This document shows, in pieces, positions 23,998 to 33,917 of a stretch of DNA of 64,000 bases; the first letter of the stretch is position 1; each line of letters starts with the position of its first letter. The position numbers and the translations under genes were made by a program. Source of the stretch: a virus. Location of the stretch: the IMG/VR virus record IMGVR_UViG_3300025133_000048, positions 1-64,000 of that record; one strand, written 5' to 3'. The notes beneath the pieces are model-generated. The model saw only the letters and a list, made by a program, of their open reading frames with translations. It was not told the origin of the DNA and made no database searches.

Positions 23998-24382
23998 CAT
24001 TGCACTCACACTTGGTCTAATAATGTCCACAATACTTAACCTTTTTGGTCTCTGGTATGTCCGAGCACTACTAGGTAGACTAACTTGGATTAGTGAGAAC
24101 ATTAATGATCTGGTGCAAATAATTGAAGTATACAGAGCAAACCTACAGGGTGTGCACAATTTGGAGCAGTTTTATGGAGATCAGCAGATCAAAGATCTAG
24201 TTCTCCACACCGCTTCTCTTCTTGATGTTTTGGAAGATTATCAAGAAGCGGTTCTAATTACGGAACCAATAGAATTTATAGAAGATGAGTCGGAAACCCC
24301 AACACAGGAAAAATTAAATGCCGAGACCCAAGTCCAAGAAGAACATGTATTTTACGCAGGTTCACGAAGACGCAATAGTTGA
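23987..24382 (+). CDS. Membrane-anchored coiled-coil protein, conserved in T4-like marine phages
   Basis: A 131-residue protein with one N-terminal membrane span ('IALTLGLIMSTILNLFGLWYV') followed by a helical region with 'NLEQFYGDQQIKDLVLHT' and an acidic tail. The layout matches a small protein I recall just upstream of gp55 in marine T4-like phages. The ATG at 23987 overlaps the zinc-ribbon gene and is favoured over 23903, which would add hydrophilic residues before the membrane span. Function unknown. Confidence 0.6.
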   Translation: MTINIALTLGLIMSTILNLFGLWYVRALLGRLTWISENINDLVQIIEVYRANLQGVHNLEQFYGDQQIKDLVLHTASLLDVLEDYQEAVLITEPIEFIEDESETPTQEKLNAETQVQEEHVFYAGSRRRNS

Positions 24383-25007
24383 ATATTGCCAACCAAATAC
24401 AACTTTCTTAAGAAGATCTGAATTATATGAGGATCTCATTCAACCCGCTTTCAACGAAATGGTTGATAAGATTGTGTTTACTTATAGATTCACAACATTA
24501 CCAAACATTGATGAATTGCGAAATGATTGCAAAGTATGGCTAACCACTATTTTAGCAAAGTATGATCCAAATAGAGGTTCTAAAGCCTTCTCATACTTCT
24601 CAGTGATAACTAAGAACTGGTTCATTCATCAGGTTAAGAAGACCACTAAGCGTGCCAAACGAGAAGTGGAATACGAAAAGGTTGGAAAAGAAATTAACGA
24701 TGCGATGCAGACCTCTAACAACCCAATTGTAGAGGGATACATAGAGAAAGAATTCTGGCAAAATTTCCACAAAGAGATTGACTCTTGGGATTCTAAGAAA
24801 ATGTCTGAAAACGAATTGGCGGTATACAATGCGATTCGTCAACTATTTGCATCTGTTGACGAACTAGACATGCTGAACAAAAAGGCCATTTATCTTTATC
24901 TCCGAGAGATTACTGGATTAAACACTAAGCAAATTGTATCACAGCTCAATAAAATGAGAAAAAGATATAGAATCTTTCGCAAGAACTGGGATAATGGTAA
25001 AATCTAG
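24318..25007 (+). CDS. 55: Late-transcription sigma factor, T4 gp55 type
   Basis: A 229-residue protein. The basic start 'PRPKSKKNMYF', 'LIQPAFNEMVDKIVFTYRFT', 'LRNDCKVWLTTILAKYDPNRGSKAFSYFSVITKNWFIHQVK' (region-2-like core that binds RNA polymerase and the -10 element) and 'YRIFRKNWDNGKI' are those of gp55 in marine T4-like phages. It lacks sigma region 4, as expected, because gp55 reads only a -10-type element and needs the sliding clamp. The ATG lies 65 bases inside the preceding gene; the conserved basic N-terminus supports it. Expected to direct late genes, perhaps through the CTATTTAT or TATAAATAG sites in this window. Confidence 0.88.
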   Translation: MPRPKSKKNMYFTQVHEDAIVEYCQPNTTFLRRSELYEDLIQPAFNEMVDKIVFTYRFTTLPNIDELRNDCKVWLTTILAKYDPNRGSKAFSYFSVITKNWFIHQVKKTTKRAKREVEYEKVGKEINDAMQTSNNPIVEGYIEKEFWQNFHKEIDSWDSKKMSENELAVYNAIRQLFASVDELDMLNKKAIYLYLREITGLNTKQIVSQLNKMRKRYRIFRKNWDNGKI

Positions 25008-25013
25008 ACGCAC

Positions 25014-25021
25014 CTATTTAC
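25014..25021 (+). promoter_or_regulatory. Degenerate late-type motif CTATTTAC
   Basis: One mismatch to CTATTTAT, in the 17-base gap after the sigma gene. It ends only three bases before the ATG at 25025, so if used in this sense the transcript would start inside the gene; it may be fortuitous. Confidence 0.25.
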
Positions 25022-25024
25022 GGT

Positions 25025-25312
25025 ATGAGTAAAAAAATAGATAAATACATCGACGAGGTTGTTGAGAACATTCGCAAAGATCGAGAAGTTACCAATGACC
25101 TTTTAAAAGATGCCATCGGCTATTTAGCCAAAGACGAATCAAGGCACCGTGACATCGGCCTTGTTCTATCAAAGTATGTTGAAACATTACAGCGATCAAA
25201 CGAGCAGCTAGTGAAGATTACTTCTTTAATTGCAAAAGAAGAGACAAAAGTGGAAGGCTTAACAGAGAAGGACATGGAAGAAATTTATTCCGCTATAAAG
25301 GGCGAAGAATAA
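25025..25312 (+). CDS. Hypothetical helical protein, 95 aa
   Basis: A charged, fully helical protein ('YIDEVVENIRKDREVTNDLLKDAIGYLA', 'VLSKYVETLQRSNEQLVKITSLI') with coiled-coil character. By position next to gp55 it could be a small co-activator or an assembly protein, but no motif supports that. No ribosome site is seen before the ATG. The stop overlaps the next gene. Confidence 0.5.
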   Translation: MSKKIDKYIDEVVENIRKDREVTNDLLKDAIGYLAKDESRHRDIGLVLSKYVETLQRSNEQLVKITSLIAKEETKVEGLTEKDMEEIYSAIKGEE

Positions 25313-26475
25313 TGGCTTCAATAAGCAATGCTATAACGGCTGCTATGGAGTTTCTAACAAGTCCTGTTTCTTCTTACAAGTTTCGTAAGAGTATACAAGA
25401 TGAATCATTAGAAAGAACCCTGACGGATGTGATAAAACAAAGATCCATCCTTCAGGGTATAATAGTATCTGATGGGGACCAATCAACTGATAATACGATT
25501 TCGCAAGAAGCACAGCTAGATGGCAAACAAACTGGTGTTTACAGAGCAGCAAAAGTAAGGATTTTAGGAATTCATGATATGATTTTGCCTGATCCTGTTG
25601 CATTCTTTAAGCAAAAAAAAACTTATAACCAAATTGAAAGATTAATTGAGTGTCATCCAATCATTTATTCAAAAAACAAAGTTGAAGGTGGAACCTCCCT
25701 AAATAGAGGCTCCATAGTTGAAATAGAATTTGTTGATGGTATACCAAGATTTACTCCAACTGGTGGCTCTAATAGTGATTATTTTAGAATTTCTATTCCG
25801 CCGGAAGCTTCTCTCAATACCAAGCCCTCTGGACCAGCACAAGCAGCATTTGATAACCAGAGCGAAATCGTAACGATGGAAGATATAACTGTCCCTGTTG
25901 GATGGAAACTTAGTACAAAATTAACCAATCAAGGAAAGACAGCCACACCTGCTATGATTTCATTTTTAGATAGCTTCGCAAGGAACCTTCAAACATACAC
26001 AGAGTTCAAAGGATATGAAGTAGTTGTAACTTCTGTGCAACGGACAATCCGCGAACAAGCAATTGTGGTAGTAAATGGTGTGGATAGTAATGCTAATTGG
26101 TGGCCCTACAAAAAACCGTATTGGAAGCCGTTTAGAGAAGCGGCTAAAAGTGATCAAACTCGCGAAAACAGAATTCAGAAGTTAGAAGAACTCATAAGGA
26201 ATGCAATTACTAATGATAATAGATACATGTCCGAACACTTGAGAGCCGGTGCCATGGATTTAAGAACAAAGAACATTCTCGGTGGTGATGTTGCCACAAA
26301 ACTAGCAAAGTTCAAAAAAGCAGCGGAAGACACCAAGCTAGCAAAATCAATCCAAATTGAATATTATGAAGAAACCACTTTCCGAGATCAAAAAGCAAAA
26401 AGAGATGCCGAAGGCACACCGGCTAAAAACGAACATATGCACTTGAATTTATTACAAAGTACAGCCGGAGAATAA
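25312..26475 (+). CDS. Baseplate hub/spike protein with M15 peptidase domain (gp5-like position)
   Basis: A 387-residue protein. Residues about 50-180 are beta-rich with 'KVRILGIHDMILPDP' and 'GSIVEIEFVDGIPRF', like the OB-fold that opens T4 gp5. Residues about 215-385 are an M15 (VanY-type) D-Ala-D-Ala or D,L-endopeptidase: 'VVVTSVQRTIREQA', S-E-H309-LRAGAM-D316 (the SxHxxGxAxD zinc motif) and E374-x2-H377. T4 gp5 has a lysozyme in this role; here a peptidase would cut peptide crosslinks of host peptidoglycan during injection. The gene heads the tail module. It could instead be a free endolysin, but the OB-like part and tail neighbours favour the hub. Confidence 0.75.
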   Translation: MASISNAITAAMEFLTSPVSSYKFRKSIQDESLERTLTDVIKQRSILQGIIVSDGDQSTDNTISQEAQLDGKQTGVYRAAKVRILGIHDMILPDPVAFFKQKKTYNQIERLIECHPIIYSKNKVEGGTSLNRGSIVEIEFVDGIPRFTPTGGSNSDYFRISIPPEASLNTKPSGPAQAAFDNQSEIVTMEDITVPVGWKLSTKLTNQGKTATPAMISFLDSFARNLQTYTEFKGYEVVVTSVQRTIREQAIVVVNGVDSNANWWPYKKPYWKPFREAAKSDQTRENRIQKLEELIRNAITNDNRYMSEHLRAGAMDLRTKNILGGDVATKLAKFKKAAEDTKLAKSIQIEYYEETTFRDQKAKRDAEGTPAKNEHMHLNLLQSTAGE

Positions 26476-26476
26476 A

Positions 26477-27448
26477 ATGCCAAAACAAAGCCCCGTATTA
26501 AATAAATCAACTATTGAAGAAGAAGAGCTTATAGAGCTTGGCAATCTCGTTGGTGCTTTAAACACTGAAGTTCCAACAGAAAGAGAACCAACATACGAAC
26601 AAGCACAAGCAGAGATAGTGTTGCCCTTGGCTAGAAAAAGAGGAATGAATTCCAGAATAATCTTAGGAAAAGATCGGCTATCCACATTCTCTTCCGGTTA
26701 TGGTGGAAAAGGCACTCCTGCATCTAATGCAATCGATCTAGTGGTTGGCTTGGGTTCTTCTTATAGAGATAAAGGCTTGAGCTTGGATCAAGATACCGTT
26801 GTTGGTAAAAACCCATTTACCGACGCAGCCAGAATCTATATTTCACAAAGAACAGACCTAGACACAGCCTTTGGCATAACCGAAGGAACCAAATTTGCTA
26901 TTGATAAGCCACAGAGATCAAGTGGTGGAGGGGTATCCGGAATAGGAATAAAAGCCGACACAGTATTGGTAGTGGGCCGAAGAAATGTGAAGATAAAAGC
27001 AGGAAAGTCTGATGCTGTAAGTCTTGGAAAAGATGGAGAAACCGATGCTCATGGAAGAAAGATAGATACTGCTGATAATAAAATAGAGCTTATCGGAGCC
27101 CAAGGCTTAGAGCTAGAACCTATGGTATTAGGAAACAAACTAGCTTCTGCTCTAGAGAAGATGAATGCTTCAATAAACAAAAACAACCTATCAATACAAA
27201 AGATGATTTTAGAAATCATGCAATTGAGATTGATGCTAATCTTACACATTCATGGCGATCCACTAACCGGAGTAACACTTCCATCACCGGATTTGGCTAT
27301 TGGTCTGATAAACAAGCTACCTAAAGATTTGCAAGACCAAGCAGAGGGTTACATAGACGCATTAAATAAAATAATCGATGATCTAAACACATCCCAAATA
27401 CCAAACAAAGATAGTTACATTCTAAGTAAGACTGTATTTACAACCTGA
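26477..27448 (+). CDS. Baseplate-associated structural protein, unknown
   Basis: A 323-residue protein rich in Gly and beta strands in its centre ('GGGVSGIGIKADTVLVVGRRNVKIKAG', 'NKIELIGAQGLELEPMVLGNKL'). This kind of sequence ('DNKIELIGAQG-EL-P-VLGN-L') recurs beside gp5 homologues in T4-like marine phages, and may form part of a spike. The C-terminal third is helical. CGGAG precedes the ATG by six bases; directly behind the hub gene. No enzyme motif. Confidence 0.6.
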   Translation: MPKQSPVLNKSTIEEEELIELGNLVGALNTEVPTEREPTYEQAQAEIVLPLARKRGMNSRIILGKDRLSTFSSGYGGKGTPASNAIDLVVGLGSSYRDKGLSLDQDTVVGKNPFTDAARIYISQRTDLDTAFGITEGTKFAIDKPQRSSGGGVSGIGIKADTVLVVGRRNVKIKAGKSDAVSLGKDGETDAHGRKIDTADNKIELIGAQGLELEPMVLGNKLASALEKMNASINKNNLSIQKMILEIMQLRLMLILHIHGDPLTGVTLPSPDLAIGLINKLPKDLQDQAEGYIDALNKIIDDLNTSQIPNKDSYILSKTVFTT

Positions 27449-27456
27449 GAAAAACA

Positions 27457-30400
27457 ATGGCGGAATCAAAATTTAAAAATCTTCAAAACGAAGTGTGCGA
27501 ACTACCACCGGAGCCACCAAGTTCTGTAAAGGTGTGCCCAACTTGCACAATCGATCCAGATTATGTTGAACCCACTTGGTGGGAGACAACAGATCCGTAT
27601 TTAAATCTTAGTGTTTGTGAATATCAAGTAGCGATACTTTCTTCCGAAAATCCCAGAAATTTATCACAAGCGGAAATAAACTATTTAGCACAAAAGTCCG
27701 TTAAAAAAGGGATTAGAAAAATTCTAAGACAATACTCTAAGCTTGAATTAGATTCGGTTGTTTGTGCTTTCCCTCCTAAGAGATCCTCACAGGTTTGCAG
27801 ATTGTACCTACCACCAGAACTGATAATTCAGTTGGATGAAATTGAAAGCCTATCTGGCCAAATGAAATCAGATGTTGACTACAATAAGCAAGACCCTGAG
27901 AATCGTTTTAATCTAGAAGCATTAGAGATCAAAGCGTTCGTTAAAGACATCTACTATGGTGATAGTTTCGAAAGATTTCAAATTCTAGTCTCAATCCCAG
28001 CAGAGGCAATTGATGTGTTGGTCAATGCCCCGTTCGGTGACGAGGAACAGGATGAGATAGAAGTAAACACTCAAACTGATAAAGTCGTGGTATTGGACGG
28101 ACGAGCATTCAAGAATAACATCCTTCAGATGAAAGCGATTTTTAAACTTTATTCCAGATACCAGTCTCTATATTACATGCTTCAGCGACTTTCTTTATTA
28201 CAGGATGTCGGCGACACTACTAAGAAATTTAGACTTACAAAGTTTCCAAATTTATTTGAAAAGTTCAAAGATTCTCTAGAGGAGCTATTAGAAGACAATA
28301 ATTACAAATTGCGTCGTCGCAAAGGAGTAAGAACCGCTCATAAGATAAAGATTGTTTTTGACAAAAGAGACCCCACAAGGCCGTATCTTATCAAATCAAT
28401 TCAGGCTAAGTACAAGGGGTGTCCATATAAGAAACTTAGAGGTCTAGGTTCCTTTCGCGAAAAAGAAGAGGTCAAGAATCAAACCCTCATGCACTACATT
28501 TCAAATTTAAATGATATGTTGAGCGAAATCGAAAATTCATCTGAACCTGTGCCGTGGCTGGATTTTGTAGCGGACCATACTTACCCACCTTTGACAATAG
28601 ACTTTGGCTCTGTTGACTCTACCAACGAAGAGCTTGATTCCTGCATTAGCGACACGTATTTATCAGAAATCAGAGATGGTTTGCTGGAAGAGGCTCTAAG
28701 CTTTAGAGAAATGATAGAATTCACTTTCAGTACACGCAATTGTCAAACCATTGAAGAATACAGAAACAACAACTTGGTAACTAAAACCAAAGAAAAAATA
28801 AAAAAGGAAAAGCTAACAAAAGAACAGCGAACCACCAGAAGAAAAAATCGTAGAATAGACAAAGAAGCTGTTAAGCTAGAGAAACAAAGAATACAGTCAT
28901 TTATTACTGCCCGCGAGGAGCAAATTTTAAACTTTGATTTCTCTAATCCAGAGGCACTAATCCAAGGATACGTTGATCTCGAAGCAGTTGATGATGATTT
29001 GGAAATTGTAAAAATCCTAAAAACAGAGGTAAAAGCCCTTAAGTCTATTATAAGTAATGCCAATAGGGCCCTGTCGGGACTTCTACTAAGTGTTGATGAG
29101 AGAACTTCTGAGGTTGATCTTTATGAACAAGCCACGCTTAGATTTGTAGAGGAACAACAACAGATTCTTAATTTAAAACAAGAAGAACTGAAAGAGTTAA
29201 AAAGAACACAAAGGCACACAAAATTCCCAGTTACAGAAGCATTGTCTTCCGAAAATTTAAAAAGACTATGGGCCGAAGCCAAAGGCCCAGAAACAGAGGA
29301 GCCCTCATTAGCAAAGAAGCTTGCCGCTCGTGCTAGCACAGAAGGTAAGGCACAAAGAATATCAAAAAATGCCGGCAGAAGTTTAATTTCAAAAATAAAC
29401 CCATGCAGTTGGGAAGGGGTTCTATTTGATGTAATAGAATGCTTGCTCGGTGGCATGTCACTAGCAGAGGCTATACCGATAATTGTAAAATCTACACTAA
29501 GTAAGACTTCGCCATTTGTATTGCAGAAGGTTCTACAAGGACTACCACCAGAAACTCAACTTGAAGTCGAAGAGAAAGTAAAAGAAGAATTAGCAAACAT
29601 TTCTGCTGATGCCGCTGCTGCATTTAAGACTCCTTGGGATGCGGCAAGCGAACAAGCAGCAAAAGAAGAACTATTCGATAATACAGCAGATAGAGATAAG
29701 CAATTGAACGATCTTAGTGAAACTGTCGAGATAGTTTTTGATGCATATGTAGAAGCAATTATAGAGCTGGCAGGTATTGACCGATTGGTTGAGATGCTTG
29801 ATAAGATTCCCGGTGCGAATGTATTCAAAAAAGTGTTTCTACAAGCTGCATGTCCGTCTGTCAACAATCTGACAGTTGGAATAGACGATCTATTTGGCTC
29901 TCTTAAGATTGGCTTTTGTGAAGATGGAGCCAATGGCTATATCCTACCAGAAATACCCAATTTACCTTCTTTGAGAATGATTGGTGTTAAAGGTGTGATA
30001 AACATCTTATTACAGGAATTCAGAGAAAAAATTGTTGAGCTAATAGATAAGCTGATTTTAATTCTTTTTGTTAAAGTTTTGGAACTATTAGACAATTCGC
30101 TATGCAGATCAATAGGAGCATTGGGCTCTTTGTTGGCAAACCAAATCTCAGGTCAAGATACGACTAGAAATGGCCTGTTAGATGCAATAAATGATGCGTT
30201 TTGTAACTTTGATGGAAATGCTAATGATACACAGGATGATTTACTAAGCCGAGCAGGTATGCCAGATTCTGCTAAATCATCAATTGCAAATAGTATCTCT
30301 AGAGCAATGTCTCCAAATGAGATTAAACAAGCACTTTTAGATTGTTCCTCAGTGCCATCTCGTGTATGGAAAGCAATTTATGCAATCATACAGGTAACTT

Positions 30401-33400
30401 ATCCAGATCTCTTAGAAATTATAAACGGCCCTGATGATGTAAAAGAGATCTTTTGTATAATGGGTTCATTATTATCTCCGGAGCAAAGAGGCCGTTTAGA
30501 AGATAGTTTTGACACTGAATCTCCTCTTGCAAATAGACCAATGGATAATAGTATTTGTCTTACAAATTCAGAAAGAGTGGCATGGGATCAAAGAAGAATA
30601 GAGTTTTATCAAAATGACGGCTTGGATTCTGATGCCGCTGAGGACTTTGTAAATGGCCTTAATGATAAAATGTTATCAGATTTAGCAGACCTAATGGACT
30701 TGCTTGCAAATGGCCCTGAAGGGGTCTTGGAAGATCTTTTTGGAAAAGCATTTGAACCAAGCCCTGATCCGGAGTGTATTGAGAGTTTAAACATCCTACC
30801 TCCTCCACCAGAAGAAATAAAGCAACTCCAAGCACAGATTTCTGAAGGTATCTTTGGCACTCTTTCAAGTGCCTTCACAAGAGATATGATAGGTCACAGG
30901 CATGCATTTATTGATAACATTTTGGCAGATTCTCGTGGAAAAAGACTAACCGGTTTTCTCCAGCATGAATCAAGAGTTGGATTTGATTTATTGTTCCCTA
31001 ATGCAGCAAATTCGATTGAAGATCATAGGGACAAATACGATCAATCCGGATACATAACGAAAGCCATCATGGCCCAAAAGCTTTTTCCGGAAGACACATT
31101 TGAGGGCAACCAAGAAACAGAAGATGGAATAACAACACCGGAAGCAAATCATCTTTTTCCAGATACCATTTCAATCTATGCCAGAAAACAGCTTATGGAC
31201 TCCACACAGGAAATAGAATTCACAACAGGTCCGGATAGTCCATCTTTTATTTTAAATTTCAAAGACATTAGCGAAAAACCCGAAGATTATGAGTTTGATA
31301 AAGGTTTTAACTTAGTTTATAAAAACAATACGAATTCAGATGATAGCTTTAAAAGAGACGGATTATACGTTATAAGAAAAACAGACCTGAACAGAATAAA
31401 AGATAACAACATTCAAAGAACTCGCGATTTTAGATTAAGAATACCTTATGGGCTTGAAAATAATAGTAAGCTCGTACAACAAATAGATTCGGGAGAGAAC
31501 ACATTAAATCAACCGTATGTCAATTTCCTATTCTCAGAGTATATCAAGAGAACTTGGTCTCGTGCTGGTGTCAACAACTTACAAAATACAGATACCCTTT
31601 ATGACAAAATGAATACAGGAATTGCCGGACCCCTTATACACTCTCTTTTAGAAGATTCCAGAGAACCAGATGGGATTCCTACTGGTTTTAGATTTGGCTA
31701 CAATAACGATAAAATAACATATGAAGATTTGTTATATGTGAATCCCGAAGCCACCGACGATACAGATACTTGGGAATATACATATGAAGAAGAGGACAAG
31801 ACCTTGGGCAAGTCCGCAACAGGAAACAAAAGAGTTAAATTCTTAGATCCGGCAAAGTACGGAGGCAGATACACAAAACCAAAACTGTATCTTGAACCAA
31901 CCGAACATGATGGATGGTATAGAGTATTGCAAATAGTAGTCCCAGAACTTGATGGATGTGATCCAAGAAGATCGGACTTTCTTTATCTAACAGAAATCTC
32001 AGATAAGGTTTCTAGTTTGCAAAACACTCTGCCAACGGATAAAAGAATGGAATTAGATGAATCCTGTACTCAAGAACCAGCATTTGATAAACTTTTATCA
32101 CCAAGTAGCACTGCCTACATGGAAGGTGTTATTACTGCAACCATAAGAGCCTATTGCTCTGAGGCCATTTTAAGAACGATGCCGATGGTTTCACAATTAA
32201 AGCTAGACTTTAAAAGAAATTATGATGATGCTTTTTTATCTTTGATAGTAGAGAAGATGGAAGAAGAAATGACAGAGCAGGGCGGCATTGGCGACGGGTT
32301 TACATTTTCAAGAATCAAAGAGTATACATATTGGCTTCTATTTTTAGAGCAGGTTGTGCAATCATCTTATAGAAAAGTCAAAGAAGGAACTTTGCCGAGA
32401 GAACCTTTGTTGCTAAGTATGCTGCGTGACACCAATAGAATCTCCAAGAACTATCTCAGACCAGAGTTAGAAGACATAAGATTGATAAGAGCAATAGGAT
32501 CTTATTCATTAGATTTTGAAGGGAACATAGTCGCGGTACAATTCAAGCGCAACCAGTCCTCTCAAAAGGCACAGAATAGGGGAATTCGTCTGCTAAATGC
32601 CCTTGCTTTTGGTGCATACGGAAAAGACTATAGGGATACACTACTTAAGAAAAAGAAAGACGAAAGAAGAGTAAGGATCAAGGTTCTTAGCCTAAAAAGA
32701 CTAAAAACGATCACAAGGGAATTTGACCTACACAACAGCATGATGCTTAGTAAGTCAATTTTAAGATTTCACATAAGAGCAGAACTAGAAGGTTATTCTG
32801 ATAAGCTAGATGAATTCTTCGTCCCGCAGCCTTATATCTTTGATCTTAGCAAATTTTTTATTGGTGCTAGCAACATTTGTAAAAATCACACAATACAAGC
32901 TGGCCTTTCGGAAGTCGAAAGACCGGTAGGGGAATCCTCTCTTCCGTATGGTGACATAAATGAAGTAGTACAAGATCCTTCTGTACAAAATCCTTTAGAG
33001 GATTTAGAAATTACAGATGAGATCAAAAACAATGGAGTTTTCTTTTTAGAAAAGTATGCAGTGGTGACACCCAAAGGAACCAGAAGCAGTAGTTTCACAA
33101 CACTTCTAAATGGAGTGGTTTCAATAACAGAGCTACAAAGTGAAATAAGAAACTTTCGTGGAGATAAAGAAATATTAATTTCCGAAGCGCTTGGAGATGC
33201 AATAGAAGTATTAGATGAGAATGGAAATGTATTAACTTATGACGGCAGCATTGGTATTAAGTTTGGAGTCAGGTTATGTTATGCACCTCCGAGCAATTTT
33301 GCTGTTCCAAATGCAATTGAATTTGACAGAGCATTTAAAGCCAAGCCTGTGGAAGGTTACGCCGGCTCTGCTCATTATTTTCCAATTGCAAAGTTTGAAC

Positions 33401-33915
33401 AAGATATAATAGACAGAAAGCTTAACGAAATAGACCTACAAGATACGAATCTTGGTGAAGACCTAAAATGTTATGTTGACAAGCTTGTTTCTACAAGCGA
33501 ATTTGACCTTGTTATTAACAATCTTCTGATAACCAGAAGGATTTCCGGATTAATGTCAATTTATATGTATGATGCCTTTATAGATTCACTAGGCTTAGAT
33601 TCATCAGAAAGAGAAGAAGGCTCGGAGAATAGAGGAAACCAAAAATGGAAAGGAAACATTCTGGATGATACAAAAGACCAGTGTAGAGCGCTTTTCGCCT
33701 CTTTTTATCGCTCAATGGACTCTGACGACGACAGTCTTGATGAGACAAAAGAGAAAAATAGGAAAAAGCTATTCTCTAATTTACTTCCCAATGGCTTATT
33801 TAATATAGATAGATCTGTAAAGTGGTGGCAACTCCGTAGAAGATTAGAAGATCGACCATTTAATAAAGATGGCGAAGATTGTGTAAATGACTTAGCAGAG
33901 ATTTTTGGAGGATAA
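27457..33915 (+). CDS. Giant baseplate/tail structural protein, 2152 aa
   Basis: Not recognised by motif. The first 45 residues are Pro/Cys-rich (Cys in 'VCELPPEP', 'VCPTCTIDP', 'LSVCEYQ'). Residues about 430-560 form a basic coiled coil, about 660-1050 are helical with repeated hydrophobic stretches ('NILLQEFREKIVELIDKLILILFVKVLELL'), and the C-terminal 900 residues are mixed. It sits between the hub and gp25/gp6, so a large baseplate component is the best guess; T4 has no protein of this size. The hydrophobic helices could also mean partial insertion in the host membrane. Weak ribosome site; follows the previous stop by eight bases. Confidence 0.6.
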   Translation: MAESKFKNLQNEVCELPPEPPSSVKVCPTCTIDPDYVEPTWWETTDPYLNLSVCEYQVAILSSENPRNLSQAEINYLAQKSVKKGIRKILRQYSKLELDSVVCAFPPKRSSQVCRLYLPPELIIQLDEIESLSGQMKSDVDYNKQDPENRFNLEALEIKAFVKDIYYGDSFERFQILVSIPAEAIDVLVNAPFGDEEQDEIEVNTQTDKVVVLDGRAFKNNILQMKAIFKLYSRYQSLYYMLQRLSLLQDVGDTTKKFRLTKFPNLFEKFKDSLEELLEDNNYKLRRRKGVRTAHKIKIVFDKRDPTRPYLIKSIQAKYKGCPYKKLRGLGSFREKEEVKNQTLMHYISNLNDMLSEIENSSEPVPWLDFVADHTYPPLTIDFGSVDSTNEELDSCISDTYLSEIRDGLLEEALSFREMIEFTFSTRNCQTIEEYRNNNLVTKTKEKIKKEKLTKEQRTTRRKNRRIDKEAVKLEKQRIQSFITAREEQILNFDFSNPEALIQGYVDLEAVDDDLEIVKILKTEVKALKSIISNANRALSGLLLSVDERTSEVDLYEQATLRFVEEQQQILNLKQEELKELKRTQRHTKFPVTEALSSENLKRLWAEAKGPETEEPSLAKKLAARASTEGKAQRISKNAGRSLISKINPCSWEGVLFDVIECLLGGMSLAEAIPIIVKSTLSKTSPFVLQKVLQGLPPETQLEVEEKVKEELANISADAAAAFKTPWDAASEQAAKEELFDNTADRDKQLNDLSETVEIVFDAYVEAIIELAGIDRLVEMLDKIPGANVFKKVFLQAACPSVNNLTVGIDDLFGSLKIGFCEDGANGYILPEIPNLPSLRMIGVKGVINILLQEFREKIVELIDKLILILFVKVLELLDNSLCRSIGALGSLLANQISGQDTTRNGLLDAINDAFCNFDGNANDTQDDLLSRAGMPDSAKSSIANSISRAMSPNEIKQALLDCSSVPSRVWKAIYAIIQVTYPDLLEIINGPDDVKEIFCIMGSLLSPEQRGRLEDSFDTESPLANRPMDNSICLTNSERVAWDQRRIEFYQNDGLDSDAAEDFVNGLNDKMLSDLADLMDLLANGPEGVLEDLFGKAFEPSPDPECIESLNILPPPPEEIKQLQAQISEGIFGTLSSAFTRDMIGHRHAFIDNILADSRGKRLTGFLQHESRVGFDLLFPNAANSIEDHRDKYDQSGYITKAIMAQKLFPEDTFEGNQETEDGITTPEANHLFPDTISIYARKQLMDSTQEIEFTTGPDSPSFILNFKDISEKPEDYEFDKGFNLVYKNNTNSDDSFKRDGLYVIRKTDLNRIKDNNIQRTRDFRLRIPYGLENNSKLVQQIDSGENTLNQPYVNFLFSEYIKRTWSRAGVNNLQNTDTLYDKMNTGIAGPLIHSLLEDSREPDGIPTGFRFGYNNDKITYEDLLYVNPEATDDTDTWEYTYEEEDKTLGKSATGNKRVKFLDPAKYGGRYTKPKLYLEPTEHDGWYRVLQIVVPELDGCDPRRSDFLYLTEISDKVSSLQNTLPTDKRMELDESCTQEPAFDKLLSPSSTAYMEGVITATIRAYCSEAILRTMPMVSQLKLDFKRNYDDAFLSLIVEKMEEEMTEQGGIGDGFTFSRIKEYTYWLLFLEQVVQSSYRKVKEGTLPREPLLLSMLRDTNRISKNYLRPELEDIRLIRAIGSYSLDFEGNIVAVQFKRNQSSQKAQNRGIRLLNALAFGAYGKDYRDTLLKKKKDERRVRIKVLSLKRLKTITREFDLHNSMMLSKSILRFHIRAELEGYSDKLDEFFVPQPYIFDLSKFFIGASNICKNHTIQAGLSEVERPVGESSLPYGDINEVVQDPSVQNPLEDLEITDEIKNNGVFFLEKYAVVTPKGTRSSSFTTLLNGVVSITELQSEIRNFRGDKEILISEALGDAIEVLDENGNVLTYDGSIGIKFGVRLCYAPPSNFAVPNAIEFDRAFKAKPVEGYAGSAHYFPIAKFEQDIIDRKLNEIDLQDTNLGEDLKCYVDKLVSTSEFDLVINNLLITRRISGLMSIYMYDAFIDSLGLDSSEREEGSENRGNQKWKGNILDDTKDQCRALFASFYRSMDSDDDSLDETKEKNRKKLFSNLLPNGLFNIDRSVKWWQLRRRLEDRPFNKDGEDCVNDLAEIFGG

Positions 33916-33917
33916 GT

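Noticed and set aside
27457-33915. Many minus-strand open frames of 60-125 codons within the large tail genes
   Set aside because: They mirror the codon bias of long + strand genes, have no ribosome sites, no neighbours and low-complexity translations. All are shadows.
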